Origin: Phycisphaerales bacterium | GTDB taxonomy: Bacteria > Planctomycetota > Phycisphaerae > UBA1845 > UTPLA1 | Assembly: GCA_022360095.1 (NCBI GenBank) | Contig: JAKSDK010001569.1 | Span: forward strand, 1 to 64,000 | DNA: 64,000 nucleotides | Reading direction: 5' to 3' | In this document: positions 1 through 8,640 of the stretch, piece by piece | Layout: each line of letters begins with the position of its first letter | How positions within the stretch are numbered: position 1 is the first letter of the stretch | Notes under the pieces: generated by a model | Seen by the model: the letters and a program-made list of their open reading frames with translations, nothing else | Databases searched by the model: none | What the model was told of the DNA's origin: nothing | Translations under genes and position numbers: made by a program

Positions 1-273
1 ACTGATCCACGACACCGGCGCATCCCCCACATTGCACGCCGTCGTCGAAAACCCGTAGGCCATCACGCCGTCCAACGGACCGAACGTCAGAAACGGATCG
101 ACCGGATTCGCCGCGACGTCGCCGACGATCAGGTCCGGCCCCGCCGCACTTGCGGACGCAAGAGGCGTGAGTGTCAACACGAGTAGTGATAACTGTTTTA
201 CGACTCGATGGATCCTCGGACGACGCCCTTCTTTGACATCTCTGAAATGTCCTATGGCGGGCAGCCCGCTCAT
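1..273 (-). CDS. Secreted protein, N-terminal fragment (cut by window edge)
   Basis: This frame stays open from an ATG at 271-273 to the edge, giving 91 residues without a stop. A GGAG ribosome-binding site lies 7 bases before the ATG. The start is MSGLPAIGHF; a basic stretch (RRPRIHRVVK) and a hydrophobic segment (LSLLVLTLTPLASA) then form a signal peptide with likely cleavage near ASA. The mature part begins GPDLIVGDVAANP and contains YGFSTTACNVGD. From memory this resembles a recurrent planctomycete secreted family that begins GPD-IVGD and has a TTxCNxG motif; no database check was possible. It is the last visible gene of the minus-strand run of secreted proteins. Function is unknown. Confidence 0.75.
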   Translation of the reverse strand, partial: MSGLPAIGHFRDVKEGRRPRIHRVVKQLSLLVLTLTPLASASAAGPDLIVGDVAANPVDPFLTFGPLDGVMAYGFSTTACNVGDAPVSWIS

Positions 274-388
274 GCAGCAACTCCAAAAGGACACCCGCGA
301 AAGCGAGCTTCGCCTTCCCATCGCTGGAAAGACGACACTCGCCGTCGCGGGGATTGTGGAGGAAGGGGAGTCAACTCCACAAAATAGG

Positions 389-3349
389 CTACGGTAGCAA
401 TAACTGTACAAACGTCTGGATGTCCAGACCGTCCGTCGCACCGTCGTTGTTCACGTCCGATCGCGCGATCCCCCCGGCCGGAATCGTGTCCACACCGAGC
501 AGCGCATCCACAAAGCACGACACGTCACCGAACTCCAGCGTTCCGTTACCGTCGCAATCGCCGATCACGGGCGCAACCGTCGGCAGCGCAAGGGCGTTAA
601 TCATCTGAAATTCGCCGCTGACGAGTGTCGAAACACCTGATCCGTCGAGGTTCGCCGAAGCAATGATGTTGTCGAAGGGTTCCGACCAATACAATCGCCC
701 TGCATTCTCATCGATTACGAGACCAACAGGACGACTCATAGGGGGTTGTGCAGCGTTGATCACGGTTTCAACAGCGCCCGTGCCATCCATATTCGCCCTC
801 TGAAGCGCTCCGACAAAATCGTCGACCCAATAAACTTTGCCTCCCGCGACATCCAGCGCGACGTGTTGAACCTCCGACAGATCACCATTACCCGCCAAAT
901 CACCGGCGATCACTTCCGCATGGGTGCCATCCAGATTGGCTCGCATGATCGACTGGATGTTGACGTCTTCGTCCGACCAGTAGATTTTTCCACCCACCGG
1001 GTCGACGGCAATACCGCGAGGCTCGGAAATCGCCTGCTCACCGTCGGTCTTCCGGATTCGCTCGTTGTCGGAGCCGTCCAGATTTGCGCGGTGAATCGAA
1101 TTGTCACCGTCCTGGACCCAATAGAGCTTGCTATTGACTAGGTCCAGTGCGATGCCGCGTGGATCCTGAGCGTTCGTCACCAACGTCTCGACCGAACCAC
1201 CGTCGAGATTGGCTCGATGAATCGTATCCGTCAGAAAACTGGACCAATAAACCTTCCCGGCATCCGCGTCGACGGCAAGGCCATAGGCCTGCGTGGCGGT
1301 CGCGAGCAGCGTCTCTTTGCACGTGCCGTCATCAAGATCCGTGCGTCGGATGCTCGGCCCCACCGTTCCCGAGAAACTCGTCCAATACAGCTTGTCGGCC
1401 GTCGTCGATGGGACGCACGGATCACAAGCATCCCCGACGCCGTCATTGTCTACGTCATCCTGGCTCACATTTGAAACGAACGGACAATTGTCATTTTCGT
1501 TGACGATGCCGTCGCCGTCCGCATCGGGATCGCATAGGTCTCCGATGAGGTCACCATCGACATCCGCCTGATCCTGATTGAGAACCATCGGACAATTGTC
1601 TACACCGTTCGCGAAGCCGTCGTCGTCGATATCCGTATCACAAACATCACCTTGAGAGTCGCCGTCAAGGTTCTGTTGATCAGGATTCGAATCGAACGGG
1701 CAGTTATCGCAATTATCGCCAACCCCATCCAAGTCCACGTCAGCCTGGGTGTTATTAAAAAGATCCGGACAATTGTCGACCGCACAGGTTGAAACCGGGG
1801 GCGCGTCGGGGTCACCAAATCCGTCGCCGTCGCTATCCGTGCACGTATCGCAGGCATCACCAACGCCGTCGCCGTCGGTGTCCGTCTGAAACAGATTCGT
1901 GACAAAGGGACAGTTGTCACATGCATCGGGAATGCCGTCGGTATCGGTGTCTGTCTCGCAGACATCGCCTGTCCCGTTCATGTCGCAGTCCGCCTGATCG
2001 GGATTGGGGTCCACCGGGCAATTGTCACAGGCATCCCCCAGGCCGTCACTGTCCGTATCCGCTTGGAGGGGGTCGGGTGTCGTGGGACAAACGTCATCCA
2101 CCTCACAAATACCATCGCTGTCCGCGTCGTTTTCCACATCCAACGGGCACGGATCACACGCATCTCCGAGACCATCGCCATCGGTATCGATTTGATCCAT
2201 GTTCGTATCGGCGGGGCAATTGTCGCAAACGTCACCGACCATGTCCGTGTCGCCGTCCAATTGATCGGCATTCTGAATAAAGGGACAGTTGTCCATGCCG
2301 TCCAAATCGCCGTCCAGATCGCAGTCATTGACCGCGCACGGCAGGAAACGGATGGAGCGCGGGACCAGGTTCGCACCCGGATCACCGGTGGCCAAAGCGA
2401 GTGCCTCCGGCGTGAGGACGATTTCGACGGAACTGCCGTCCAGATTGGAGCACGCGATGACGTCCAACGTGGTATCCGCGAAATAAATCTTGTCGTTCAC
2501 AAGATCCAGGCTCATTCCGAAAGGACTGGAAAGGGCGACCCCGATGGGCGCGGGCAAACTCGTGACGAGGTCTTCAATATCCGTCCGATTGCTCGCATTC
2601 TCACCGACCGGAATTTCCATCCCCGCTCGACGAATCACATCATCCGTCGTGTCCGTCCAATACATCTTGCCAGCCGCGACATCCAATCGAAATGCCCGCG
2701 GTGCGGTCTCTCCCAGCACAAGGTCCTCTTGATTGGCGCCGTCCGCCAGATCAGCTCGACGAATCACGTCATTGACATTGTCGGCCCAATAGATTTTCTG
2801 AGGCAGGCTATCGAGGTCCAGCGCGAGCCCCCACGCGCTGCCCACGCCCGTAATCAGGATTTCAATGTCCGTCCGCGTCGAGGGAGTTTCGCCCAGTGGA
2901 ATCTCCATATTGGCTCGGTGAATGGAGTCGTTCCCGGACGTATTGGCCCAATAAAGCTTTCCCGCCGCGACATCCAATGCAATCCCGATCGGGTTCGAGA
3001 GACCGGTGATCAGATCCTCAGCCCCGCTTCCGTCAAGATTCGCTCGACGAACTGCGTCCACAGACGTGTCCGTCCAATAAATCTTGCCCCCGGCGCCATC
3101 GATCACGAAGTCGCTCGAACTGGGGATGCCGGTAATAAGCGGCATGGCGTTCGCGCCATCCGGATCACTTCGAAAGATCGTGTCCTGGACGGTATCTCCC
3201 CAATAAATCGCGTTGAACTGATTCTGCGCCCGGACGGTAGAGACCGCCGAGCCCAGTGCCAACGCCACCGCAACCAACGTGATTTGCTGTCGCCTGATGC
3301 GTTCGCAGGAATTTCGCCCCATCATCTTTTTCTCCATCCTCATCTTCAA
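389..3349 (-). CDS. Giant secreted YWTD-propeller / thrombospondin type 3 / YWTD-propeller / dockerin-like protein
   Basis: This 986-residue protein starts with a signal peptide (residues 1-41, ending STVRAQ). Residues about 45-335 hold six LDL-receptor class B units (IYWGD, IYWTD, LYWAN, IYWAD, MYWTD, IYFAD), the number for one six-bladed propeller. Residues about 336-645 hold about ten thrombospondin type 3 calcium repeats (DTDGDGLGDACD type). Residues about 650-925 hold six more units (LYWTS, VYWSS, LYWVQ, IYWSD, VYWVD, LYWSE). The C-terminus (about 926-986) is a dockerin-like EF-hand pair, DCDGNGTLEFGD and DVNNDGATDGLD. GGAGG sits 6 bases before the ATG. The layout implies two propellers on a stiff calcium-bound rod, probably surface-anchored or secreted and binding protein or glycan. 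Ligand and anchoring are unknown. It shares its last three modules with the protein at 3747-6647. Confidence 0.9.
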   Translation of the reverse strand: MKMRMEKKMMGRNSCERIRRQQITLVAVALALGSAVSTVRAQNQFNAIYWGDTVQDTIFRSDPDGANAMPLITGIPSSSDFVIDGAGGKIYWTDTSVDAVRRANLDGSGAEDLITGLSNPIGIALDVAAGKLYWANTSGNDSIHRANMEIPLGETPSTRTDIEILITGVGSAWGLALDLDSLPQKIYWADNVNDVIRRADLADGANQEDLVLGETAPRAFRLDVAAGKMYWTDTTDDVIRRAGMEIPVGENASNRTDIEDLVTSLPAPIGVALSSPFGMSLDLVNDKIYFADTTLDVIACSNLDGSSVEIVLTPEALALATGDPGANLVPRSIRFLPCAVNDCDLDGDLDGMDNCPFIQNADQLDGDTDMVGDVCDNCPADTNMDQIDTDGDGLGDACDPCPLDVENDADSDGICEVDDVCPTTPDPLQADTDSDGLGDACDNCPVDPNPDQADCDMNGTGDVCETDTDTDGIPDACDNCPFVTNLFQTDTDGDGVGDACDTCTDSDGDGFGDPDAPPVSTCAVDNCPDLFNNTQADVDLDGVGDNCDNCPFDSNPDQQNLDGDSQGDVCDTDIDDDGFANGVDNCPMVLNQDQADVDGDLIGDLCDPDADGDGIVNENDNCPFVSNVSQDDVDNDGVGDACDPCVPSTTADKLYWTSFSGTVGPSIRRTDLDDGTCKETLLATATQAYGLAVDADAGKVYWSSFLTDTIHRANLDGGSVETLVTNAQDPRGIALDLVNSKLYWVQDGDNSIHRANLDGSDNERIRKTDGEQAISEPRGIAVDPVGGKIYWSDEDVNIQSIMRANLDGTHAEVIAGDLAGNGDLSEVQHVALDVAGGKVYWVDDFVGALQRANMDGTGAVETVINAAQPPMSRPVGLVIDENAGRLYWSEPFDNIIASANLDGSGVSTLVSGEFQMINALALPTVAPVIGDCDGNGTLEFGDVSCFVDALLGVDTIPAGGIARSDVNNDGATDGLDIQTFVQLLLP
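1415..2340 (-). repeat. Thrombospondin type 3 calcium-binding repeat array (coding)
   Basis: About ten degenerate units of 25-40 residues, each with D-x-D-x-D-G-x-G-D and a CDNCP linker, give the DNA a periodic look. The period varies and each unit is in frame, so it is a protein repeat and not a non-coding array. Acidic side chains at fixed positions are those that bind calcium in eukaryotic thrombospondins. Confidence 0.85.
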
Positions 3350-3746
3350 CCTCCGGGGGCTACTGCCCCTTCATCGGCTCGCGTGCTCTCGCTCCCCACG
3401 CCGGGGGGCGATCATGAATCGAGCACGGGGCCATAATTGACACAGGTTTGAAGGCGGACTCTCCCAAGCCTCGTTTTCGGGCCTTTCCTTTCTCATCGCC
3501 ATCTCTCATTTTCCGAATTTCATCACGCGATCATCGCCGCGATTGACTGCTTCGCTCGACCGCCGCCTCTCACGGCGCGCTAACTCCTCCTGCGCAGAAA
3601 CCATGTTCGTTTCTTACGTCATTCCGAATCTCTTTCGCCCTTCGGCAAGGCCCCGTAGCGCCGAATCGCGCCGGGCCATCCCCCCGCAATAAACCCGAAC
3701 CCAACTCAAGAAATACGCATCATTGCAAACCCTGAGTCAGCCTTGC
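3350..3746 (-). other. 397-base gap between the two giant secreted-protein genes
   Basis: I see no convincing gene here. On the minus strand a short hairpin, GGGGC-AGTA-GCCCC (3356-3369), ends one base before the GGAGG ribosome-binding site (3350-3354) of the downstream gene, so it could modulate translation start. There is no T tract that would make it an intrinsic terminator. The gap is long enough for a separate promoter, but no clear -35/-10 pair was found. Confidence 0.4.
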
Positions 3747-6647
3747 TTACGGGAGCAACAACTCCACGAACAACTGAACATCACGTCCATCAGCAACACT
3801 GTCGCCGTTCACATCCGAACGATCGATTCCACCGGGCGGATCCGTGTCCACGCCCAGCATAGCGTTCAAAAAACACGGAAGGTCAGAGAAATCCACGATT
3901 CCCGAACCGTCGCAATCGCCATCAACCTCCGGCACCTGAACATTGGCAATCGCAATCCCGGAGACATTGGGCCGACCGGCCACAACGTCTTCGATACCCG
4001 TGCCGTCAAAATTCGCACGGCGAATAAAATTCGCAACTGTCTCACTCCAGTAGATCTTCCCGCCGGCCAGGTCCAGGCCTATGGCAAATGGACTCGGCTG
4101 ATTCGACACGACGATTTCTGCGCTGCTTCCATCCAGCCTGGCGCGATGGATGCTTTGAAGGCCGAGATCGGTCCAGAAGAGCCAACCTCCGACATCGTCG
4201 ATGGCGATGGCGTATGGAAAACTCAGACCGACCAACACGTCTTCGACGCCACTGCCGTCAAGGTTGGCTCGCCGAATTTTCTGGGTCGCCGAATCCGTCC
4301 AATACACCTTGCTCAAACCCGGGCTGATTGCGACGCCGCGAGGAGACTGAGCTTCGGTGCTTTCGACAATGAGTTCGGCGTTGGAACCATCCAGATTCAC
4401 GCGATGGACTCCGCGAAGCACGGAGGGCTGAACATCGGCCCAGTAAAGCTTGCCGCCGGCTTTATCCAGCGCGATGGCCGACGGTGCCCCCAGCCCTTCA
4501 CTGACCAACGTCGTGATGCCCGAGCCGACCATAAGATCAGCCTTCTGAATGACGTCCGATCCGGCATCGATCCAGTACATCTCGTTGTCTTCCGAATCGA
4601 TCACGATCGCCTGCGGACTCACCAAACCGTCGCTTGCGCCCACCAGGTCTTCAGCACACGGCGAGGACGTCTCGGACGCCAGATGAGAATACAACTGCAC
4701 TTTGGCCAATGTCGAATCGACCCATCGCATGGTGACGCCAAGCGGCACCGAGCACGGATCGCACGAATCACCAAGTCCGTCGCCATCAGTATCAAGCTGG
4801 CTCGGATTGGCAACGATTGGGCAGTTGTCTGTTTCTGCGCAATGACCGTCTCCATCGGCGTCATCCTGCGCATCGAATGGGCAAGGGTCACAGACATCGC
4901 CTGCCCCGTCTCCATCCATATCCAATTGCAGCGAATTGTCGAGATTCGGGCAATTGTCGCATCCGTCCGGCCACTCATCGGTATCCGCGTTCTGCAAATC
5001 CGGAAAACCCGGACATACATCGCATTCGTCGCTCACACCATCCGAATCCGCGTCATCCAAACTGGGACATAGATCGCATACATCCCCTTGGCCGTCGCCA
5101 TCCGTATCGACCTGTCCCGGGTTGTAGGCATTGGGACAGTTATCATCCACGAGCAACACGCCGTCGCCATCGAGATCATCGGGTGGAAAATTGCATGCCA
5201 GGTAACTCACAAAATCTGTCGTGATGATGGCGTCTCGTGAGAGGTCCTCACAGAAAACAACGTTGCCATCGGAAAGCTCGCCGACACCGCGTCCGACGCC
5301 GATCATGTCCTGGACGGATTCTGTCCAGCCATAGGTGCCGTCAGAGGCGGCCAGTCGGGTGATAAACGGCGTTTCGCCACCCAGGCCACCGGCAACACGA
5401 CCCGTATGAAGATCAAATCCGTCAGGATTGAAATTCACATCGCTGAAGAAGAAACCCGTGACGAGCACATGATTCGTCGCCGAATCTACCGTAATCGCCT
5501 GACCCGCTTCACGCGACATCCCGCCGGCCGTCCATGTCCATCCGTACGATCCGTCGGAATTCAAGCGCGTCACGAAGATATCGTCGGTATGAAAGGGTTC
5601 CGGCGGATTACCGTTCAGGATCGTAACGGACTCACGAATGACTTCGCCGCCGTTCGGATCAAAGTCCACGAGCCCGGCATACTTTCCCGTAAGAAAGATC
5701 GCGTCAGACGCATCCACATCGAGATCGAGCAATTCGGCACCAGGAAACGTTGCGCGGCGCGTTTCATTGCCTGCACTGTCAAGCGTTAAAAGGATTCCAC
5801 CCTGGAGCGCGACGAGAATGTTTCCAGCACCATCGACACCCAGCGCGTTCACGCTCGCCTCCAGCTGCTCCGACCACACGTCCGATCCATGTTTATCTAG
5901 TTTATGAAGCCAGCCATCGTTCAGCCCCACCACCACGCTGCCGTCGGCGTGATCCACCGCCACCGCGCGCGCCGCATCTCCCCGGATGGGATCGCTGATA
6001 AAGTCATAATCGAGAGAGAGCAACCCCTCCCCCTCTAATCCGCCGATGCTGTCATCTCCAAAGGAGCGAGCCCAGATCGCATTGGGCGGAAAACTCCCAG
6101 ACCCGTCGATCGGAAACTTGGCAACGAAGCCATCTCGCCCGTCGCTGGGGCCGACACCGGCGAACAAGAAGCTTTCATAAAAGCCGGCAACCAGAATATA
6201 GGTTGTGGGGTCCATCCCATCGGCGGGATCGACCGCAACGTCCATGGCGGCATCGCCCCAATCGAATCCATCGACATAGGTCCACCGGTACGTCCCGTCC
6301 GCGTCGAATCTTGTCATAAACAGGTCGCGTGAGGTAGCGGGCCACGCGAACTGTGGAATCACCGGTTCGAAGATATCCGATCCCGCCTCTGTCGGATCAA
6401 AGTCAATCATTCCGGCAAACTGCCCGACGACGATGACCTCTCCTCCTGGCCCCGTGGCGAGGTCAAACGAACTAATTCCCAATGGCACGGAAAAGTTGCC
6501 GACGGTCGGCCCGATGATCCGGTATTCGAGATCCAACTCCAACTGCGGATCGACGCAGTCTGCCGCCGCCGGTGCAGCCAGACTGAAAACAGCCGTCGAG
6601 CAGGCTGCGACGAGCAGGGGCAAGCTGGATTTGAGAAGAGGTTTCAC
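3747..6647 (-). CDS. Giant secreted beta-propeller / thrombospondin type 3 / YWTD-propeller / dockerin-like protein
   Basis: The 966-residue protein starts at GTG, with GGGAG 7 bases upstream, and has a signal peptide ending APAAA. Residues about 30-480 contain repeated units of the kind FDPTEAG...FMTRFDADGTYRW and VDFDPNGGE...FVTRLNSDGSYGW, as in bacterial SBBP-type beta-propeller repeats. Residues about 490-636 are thrombospondin type 3 repeats. Residues about 640-900 carry six LDL-receptor-type units (MRWVD, MYWID, LYWAD, VYWTD, LFWTD, IYWSE). The end (about 905-966) is a dockerin-like pair, DCDGSGIVDFSD and DVNGDSVADGRD. It begins 25 bases after the zinc-ribbon gene and is probably cotranscribed with it. 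The N-terminal propeller type differs from its downstream paralogue. A surface or extracellular binding role is inferred. Confidence 0.88.
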   Translation of the reverse strand: MKPLLKSSLPLLVAACSTAVFSLAAPAAADCVDPQLELDLEYRIIGPTVGNFSVPLGISSFDLATGPGGEVIVVGQFAGMIDFDPTEAGSDIFEPVIPQFAWPATSRDLFMTRFDADGTYRWTYVDGFDWGDAAMDVAVDPADGMDPTTYILVAGFYESFLFAGVGPSDGRDGFVAKFPIDGSGSFPPNAIWARSFGDDSIGGLEGEGLLSLDYDFISDPIRGDAARAVAVDHADGSVVVGLNDGWLHKLDKHGSDVWSEQLEASVNALGVDGAGNILVALQGGILLTLDSAGNETRRATFPGAELLDLDVDASDAIFLTGKYAGLVDFDPNGGEVIRESVTILNGNPPEPFHTDDIFVTRLNSDGSYGWTWTAGGMSREAGQAITVDSATNHVLVTGFFFSDVNFNPDGFDLHTGRVAGGLGGETPFITRLAASDGTYGWTESVQDMIGVGRGVGELSDGNVVFCEDLSRDAIITTDFVSYLACNFPPDDLDGDGVLLVDDNCPNAYNPGQVDTDGDGQGDVCDLCPSLDDADSDGVSDECDVCPGFPDLQNADTDEWPDGCDNCPNLDNSLQLDMDGDGAGDVCDPCPFDAQDDADGDGHCAETDNCPIVANPSQLDTDGDGLGDSCDPCSVPLGVTMRWVDSTLAKVQLYSHLASETSSPCAEDLVGASDGLVSPQAIVIDSEDNEMYWIDAGSDVIQKADLMVGSGITTLVSEGLGAPSAIALDKAGGKLYWADVQPSVLRGVHRVNLDGSNAELIVESTEAQSPRGVAISPGLSKVYWTDSATQKIRRANLDGSGVEDVLVGLSFPYAIAIDDVGGWLFWTDLGLQSIHRARLDGSSAEIVVSNQPSPFAIGLDLAGGKIYWSETVANFIRRANFDGTGIEDVVAGRPNVSGIAIANVQVPEVDGDCDGSGIVDFSDLPCFLNAMLGVDTDPPGGIDRSDVNGDSVADGRDVQLFVELLLP
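4740..5175 (-). repeat. Second thrombospondin type 3 repeat array (coding)
   Basis: About five in-frame units such as DTDGDGQGDVCDLCP and DMDGDGAGDVCDPCP bridge the two propeller parts of the host protein. The array is about half as long as the one at 1415-2340, so the calcium rod differs in length between the two paralogues. Confidence 0.85.
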
Positions 6648-6672
6648 GAATGGTCTCCCGACGGAATACGCA

Positions 6673-7119
6673 CTAGATACCTTCCCGTTCTGAGGACGCA
6701 GCCACCGGCTCGCCTTCCGGATGCGCCTCGAGATAGGCTTTCAATTCTGACACCAGAACATCTTGTCCGGCAAAACCGGCGTTCCACTGATCAGCAGTGA
6801 ACTCGATTGGCGCGGCCGCCCGCCAAACGCCGGAGTGACCGCACTCCTGGCACTTGATTCCATTCGCGCCGCCTTGGTCAGCGACCCCGGCCATATAGTC
6901 TTTCGCAGGAATCGAGTAATTTGCCCGACATCGCTGACAAGCGACATGAATCGTCTTGGTTTCCGAGACCGCCAGAAGCTCATCCGTCACCGCCTGATCT
7001 GCGTTGACCCAATGGCGATAGGCAATGCCGCCGGCACTCACAAGCATCGCGACCGCGGCCACGAGCCCAATTGCGGTCCGCCGTCTGCTTCTTCCATCAT
7101 CGTTGACACATTGAGACAT
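6673..7119 (-). CDS. Zinc-ribbon membrane protein (unknown function)
   Basis: The protein has 148 residues if started at MSQCVNDDG, which has GAGG 8 bases upstream; a start 66 bases earlier is open but lacks a comparable site. It has one transmembrane segment (IGLVAAVAMLVSAGG), then a CxxC (ACQRC) and a second CxxC (KCQEC) about 25 residues later, forming a probable four-Cys zinc ribbon on the far side of the membrane, followed by an acidic C-terminus. It lies between the prepilin-like gene and the giant secreted proteins, which suggests a role in their processing or assembly. That is inferred from position only. Confidence 0.7.
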   Translation of the reverse strand: MSQCVNDDGRSRRRTAIGLVAAVAMLVSAGGIAYRHWVNADQAVTDELLAVSETKTIHVACQRCRANYSIPAKDYMAGVADQGGANGIKCQECGHSGVWRAAAPIEFTADQWNAGFAGQDVLVSELKAYLEAHPEGEPVAASSEREGI

Positions 7120-7181
7120 AGTTAAAACCTCATCGGAGAGCATGCGGATATCACACTCATCTACTCGCCTGATCCTGAACC

Positions 7182-8141
7182 TCACGGATTGGGAGAAACT
7201 GGTGTATTGCTACGAATCTTGGTCGCCGGGAAGTTGTCGTACCGCCAATCGACAGATCTCCAGATGTTGGCAAAATGCGGTGACAACTCCTTAAAATCGC
7301 TAGGCCGGTACATGGTCCCTTCTTTATGACAGGCCACCGTGGCGGCGTGGCCATCGGCAAACGCCACGTTGAACCGGCCGAATTTTCCATGAGACCCGCG
7401 GACCTCGATCGGGGCATTTCCGAATTGCGTGCCGGTGCCGGCCTGCCCGCCAGAGGCGATTTCAACCGTGTTGGTCATCGCCTGCATGAATCGCGTTTCC
7501 CAGAACAACAGCGCCTTCGACGTGTCTGGAAACAGATTCTGCGGGCGCTTGTAGGCCCCGAAACGCCATCGCACCTCTTTTCGAGCCTGTGGACTGTTCT
7601 GCGTTTTTGGATCTTTTTCAGCGATGTTCCAGAGGTCGCCCTGGTAGCTGTTACCGGTCGCCATGAAAACGGATTTCCGATAGAGCGGCGATGGCGGACC
7701 GTAGTCCACCGTCTCAACCATGTTCTCATCGCCGGGGCACCGGAAAAGTGAAAAATCCTCTGACCCCGTGACCACCGGGCCATAGGCCAGCCGATTCATG
7801 AACCGGCCCTGCGCCCCCTTGAATGGAATCATCGGGCCACCCGATGGCCCGGATCGAAACCATTGATGTTGCCCATTGCCGCCGCCCCAATCGAAATCGC
7901 CCGGCGCAACCCAAAACGAGCCCGATACTTCATGAGGCGTGTGCATTCTCCCCTGGCTGTCATCCGCCGCGTTCATGGACGCGAACTTTCCGTGCTCGGC
8001 CAGATTCGTCAAACACTTGACGCGAGCCGCCTCCTGCCTCGCCGAGGACAGCACTGGCAACAGAATCGCAATGAGAAGCGCGATAATCGCAATCACGACC
8101 AACAATTCCAGCAACGAAAATCCACGTTTCCTATGCGGCAT
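7182..8141 (-). CDS. Prepilin-like secreted protein (type II secretion pseudopilin / DUF1559-like)
   Basis: The 319-residue protein starts at MPHRKRGFSLLELLVV, with AAGGAG 6 bases upstream; the longer open frame to 8246 has no such site. The start is a classic type IV prepilin signal: basic leader, cleavage between G and F, then a hydrophobic helix beginning FSLLELLVVIAIIALL and the conserved Glu at mature position 5. Near the C-terminus a His and FADGH lie 11 residues apart (SHGKFGRF...FADG), like the H-x9-DG ending common in planctomycetes. Such proteins are numerous in the phylum and mostly uncharacterised. It heads the minus-strand cluster and diverges from the sigma factor gene. Confidence 0.85.
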   Translation of the reverse strand: MPHRKRGFSLLELLVVIAIIALLIAILLPVLSSARQEAARVKCLTNLAEHGKFASMNAADDSQGRMHTPHEVSGSFWVAPGDFDWGGGNGQHQWFRSGPSGGPMIPFKGAQGRFMNRLAYGPVVTGSEDFSLFRCPGDENMVETVDYGPPSPLYRKSVFMATGNSYQGDLWNIAEKDPKTQNSPQARKEVRWRFGAYKRPQNLFPDTSKALLFWETRFMQAMTNTVEIASGGQAGTGTQFGNAPIEVRGSHGKFGRFNVAFADGHAATVACHKEGTMYRPSDFKELSPHFANIWRSVDWRYDNFPATKIRSNTPVSPNP

Positions 8142-8424
8142 GACGTACTCCTTGATGTAGGCAACAGAAACCCGACCGCCTGCTTGCCTTACTGGACTCA
8201 AACCTGGCAAACGCCCACGACAAACACTCCGTTCACCAGACAACACAGCGGGTCATCGAGAACTTGACCCAGACCTGTTACGACAGGAGCATTTTTCGTG
8301 GTGTGAGTCCCCTAAAACTGGAGATAATGTGTCGCCAGCGAGGGTGATTCACCGTTTCACCACAGGCTGCTCGCCGAATGAAATCGGCTTCTATATTCTT
8401 ACACGAAGAACATCGCAAAAAATT

Positions 8425-8439
8425 AGAAAACAATTTTCT
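8425..8439. repeat. AT-rich perfect inverted repeat
   Basis: AGAAAA-CAA-TTTTCT is a 6+3+6 palindrome about 70 bases upstream of the candidate promoter of the sigma factor gene. It could be an operator half-site pair; there is no direct evidence. Confidence 0.35.
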
Positions 8440-8454
8440 TGTAGCCCGATATCT

Positions 8455-8470
8455 GGCGGAAATATCCGCC
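8455..8470. repeat. GC-rich perfect inverted repeat
   Basis: GGCGGA-AATA-TCCGCC is a 6+4+6 palindrome 40 bases before the candidate -35 of the sigma factor promoter. No T run follows on either strand, so it is unlikely to be an intrinsic terminator and is better read as a possible protein-binding site. Confidence 0.4.
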
Positions 8471-8509
8471 CTGCCGCACGGGAGTACTCCGCTTATTCTG
8501 AGCAAAAAA

Positions 8510-8539
8510 TTGATTTAGCAATCCGGTGTGGTGTAGGAT
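8510..8539 (+). promoter_or_regulatory. Candidate sigma-70-type promoter of the sigma factor/kinase operon
   Basis: TTGATT (8510-8515) and TAGGAT (8534-8539) are separated by 18 bases and lie about 100 bases before the sigma factor start codon. The match to consensus is moderate, and an autoregulated ECF promoter could lie elsewhere in the region. Confidence 0.3.
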
Positions 8540-8640
8540 AGATCTGCCTAACTTGCGCAATATGGTCGATTCCGGCCCAAATCGCGAGGTCGTTGCTCTG
8601 TTCAACATGACATTGGGAGTCGCCAACGAATCTGCCTACC

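Larger units (their letters stand above)
8142..8640. other. 499-base divergent regulatory region
   Basis: This region separates the prepilin-like gene (minus) from the ECF sigma factor gene (plus). It is more AT-rich than its surroundings around 8400-8520 and holds two perfect inverted repeats and a candidate promoter, listed separately. I found no convincing gene: frames that are open on either strand have no ribosome-binding site or recognisable product. Confidence 0.5.

Noticed and set aside
1415..2340. CRISPR-like periodic DNA
   Set aside because: Units are degenerate, in frame and encode calcium-binding repeats; no identical repeats with unique spacers of fixed length.
2063..3436. 457-codon open frame antisense to the YWTD/thrombospondin gene
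   Set aside because: The opposite strand has signal peptide, repeats and dockerin; the antisense translation resembles nothing and reflects repeat-driven codon bias.
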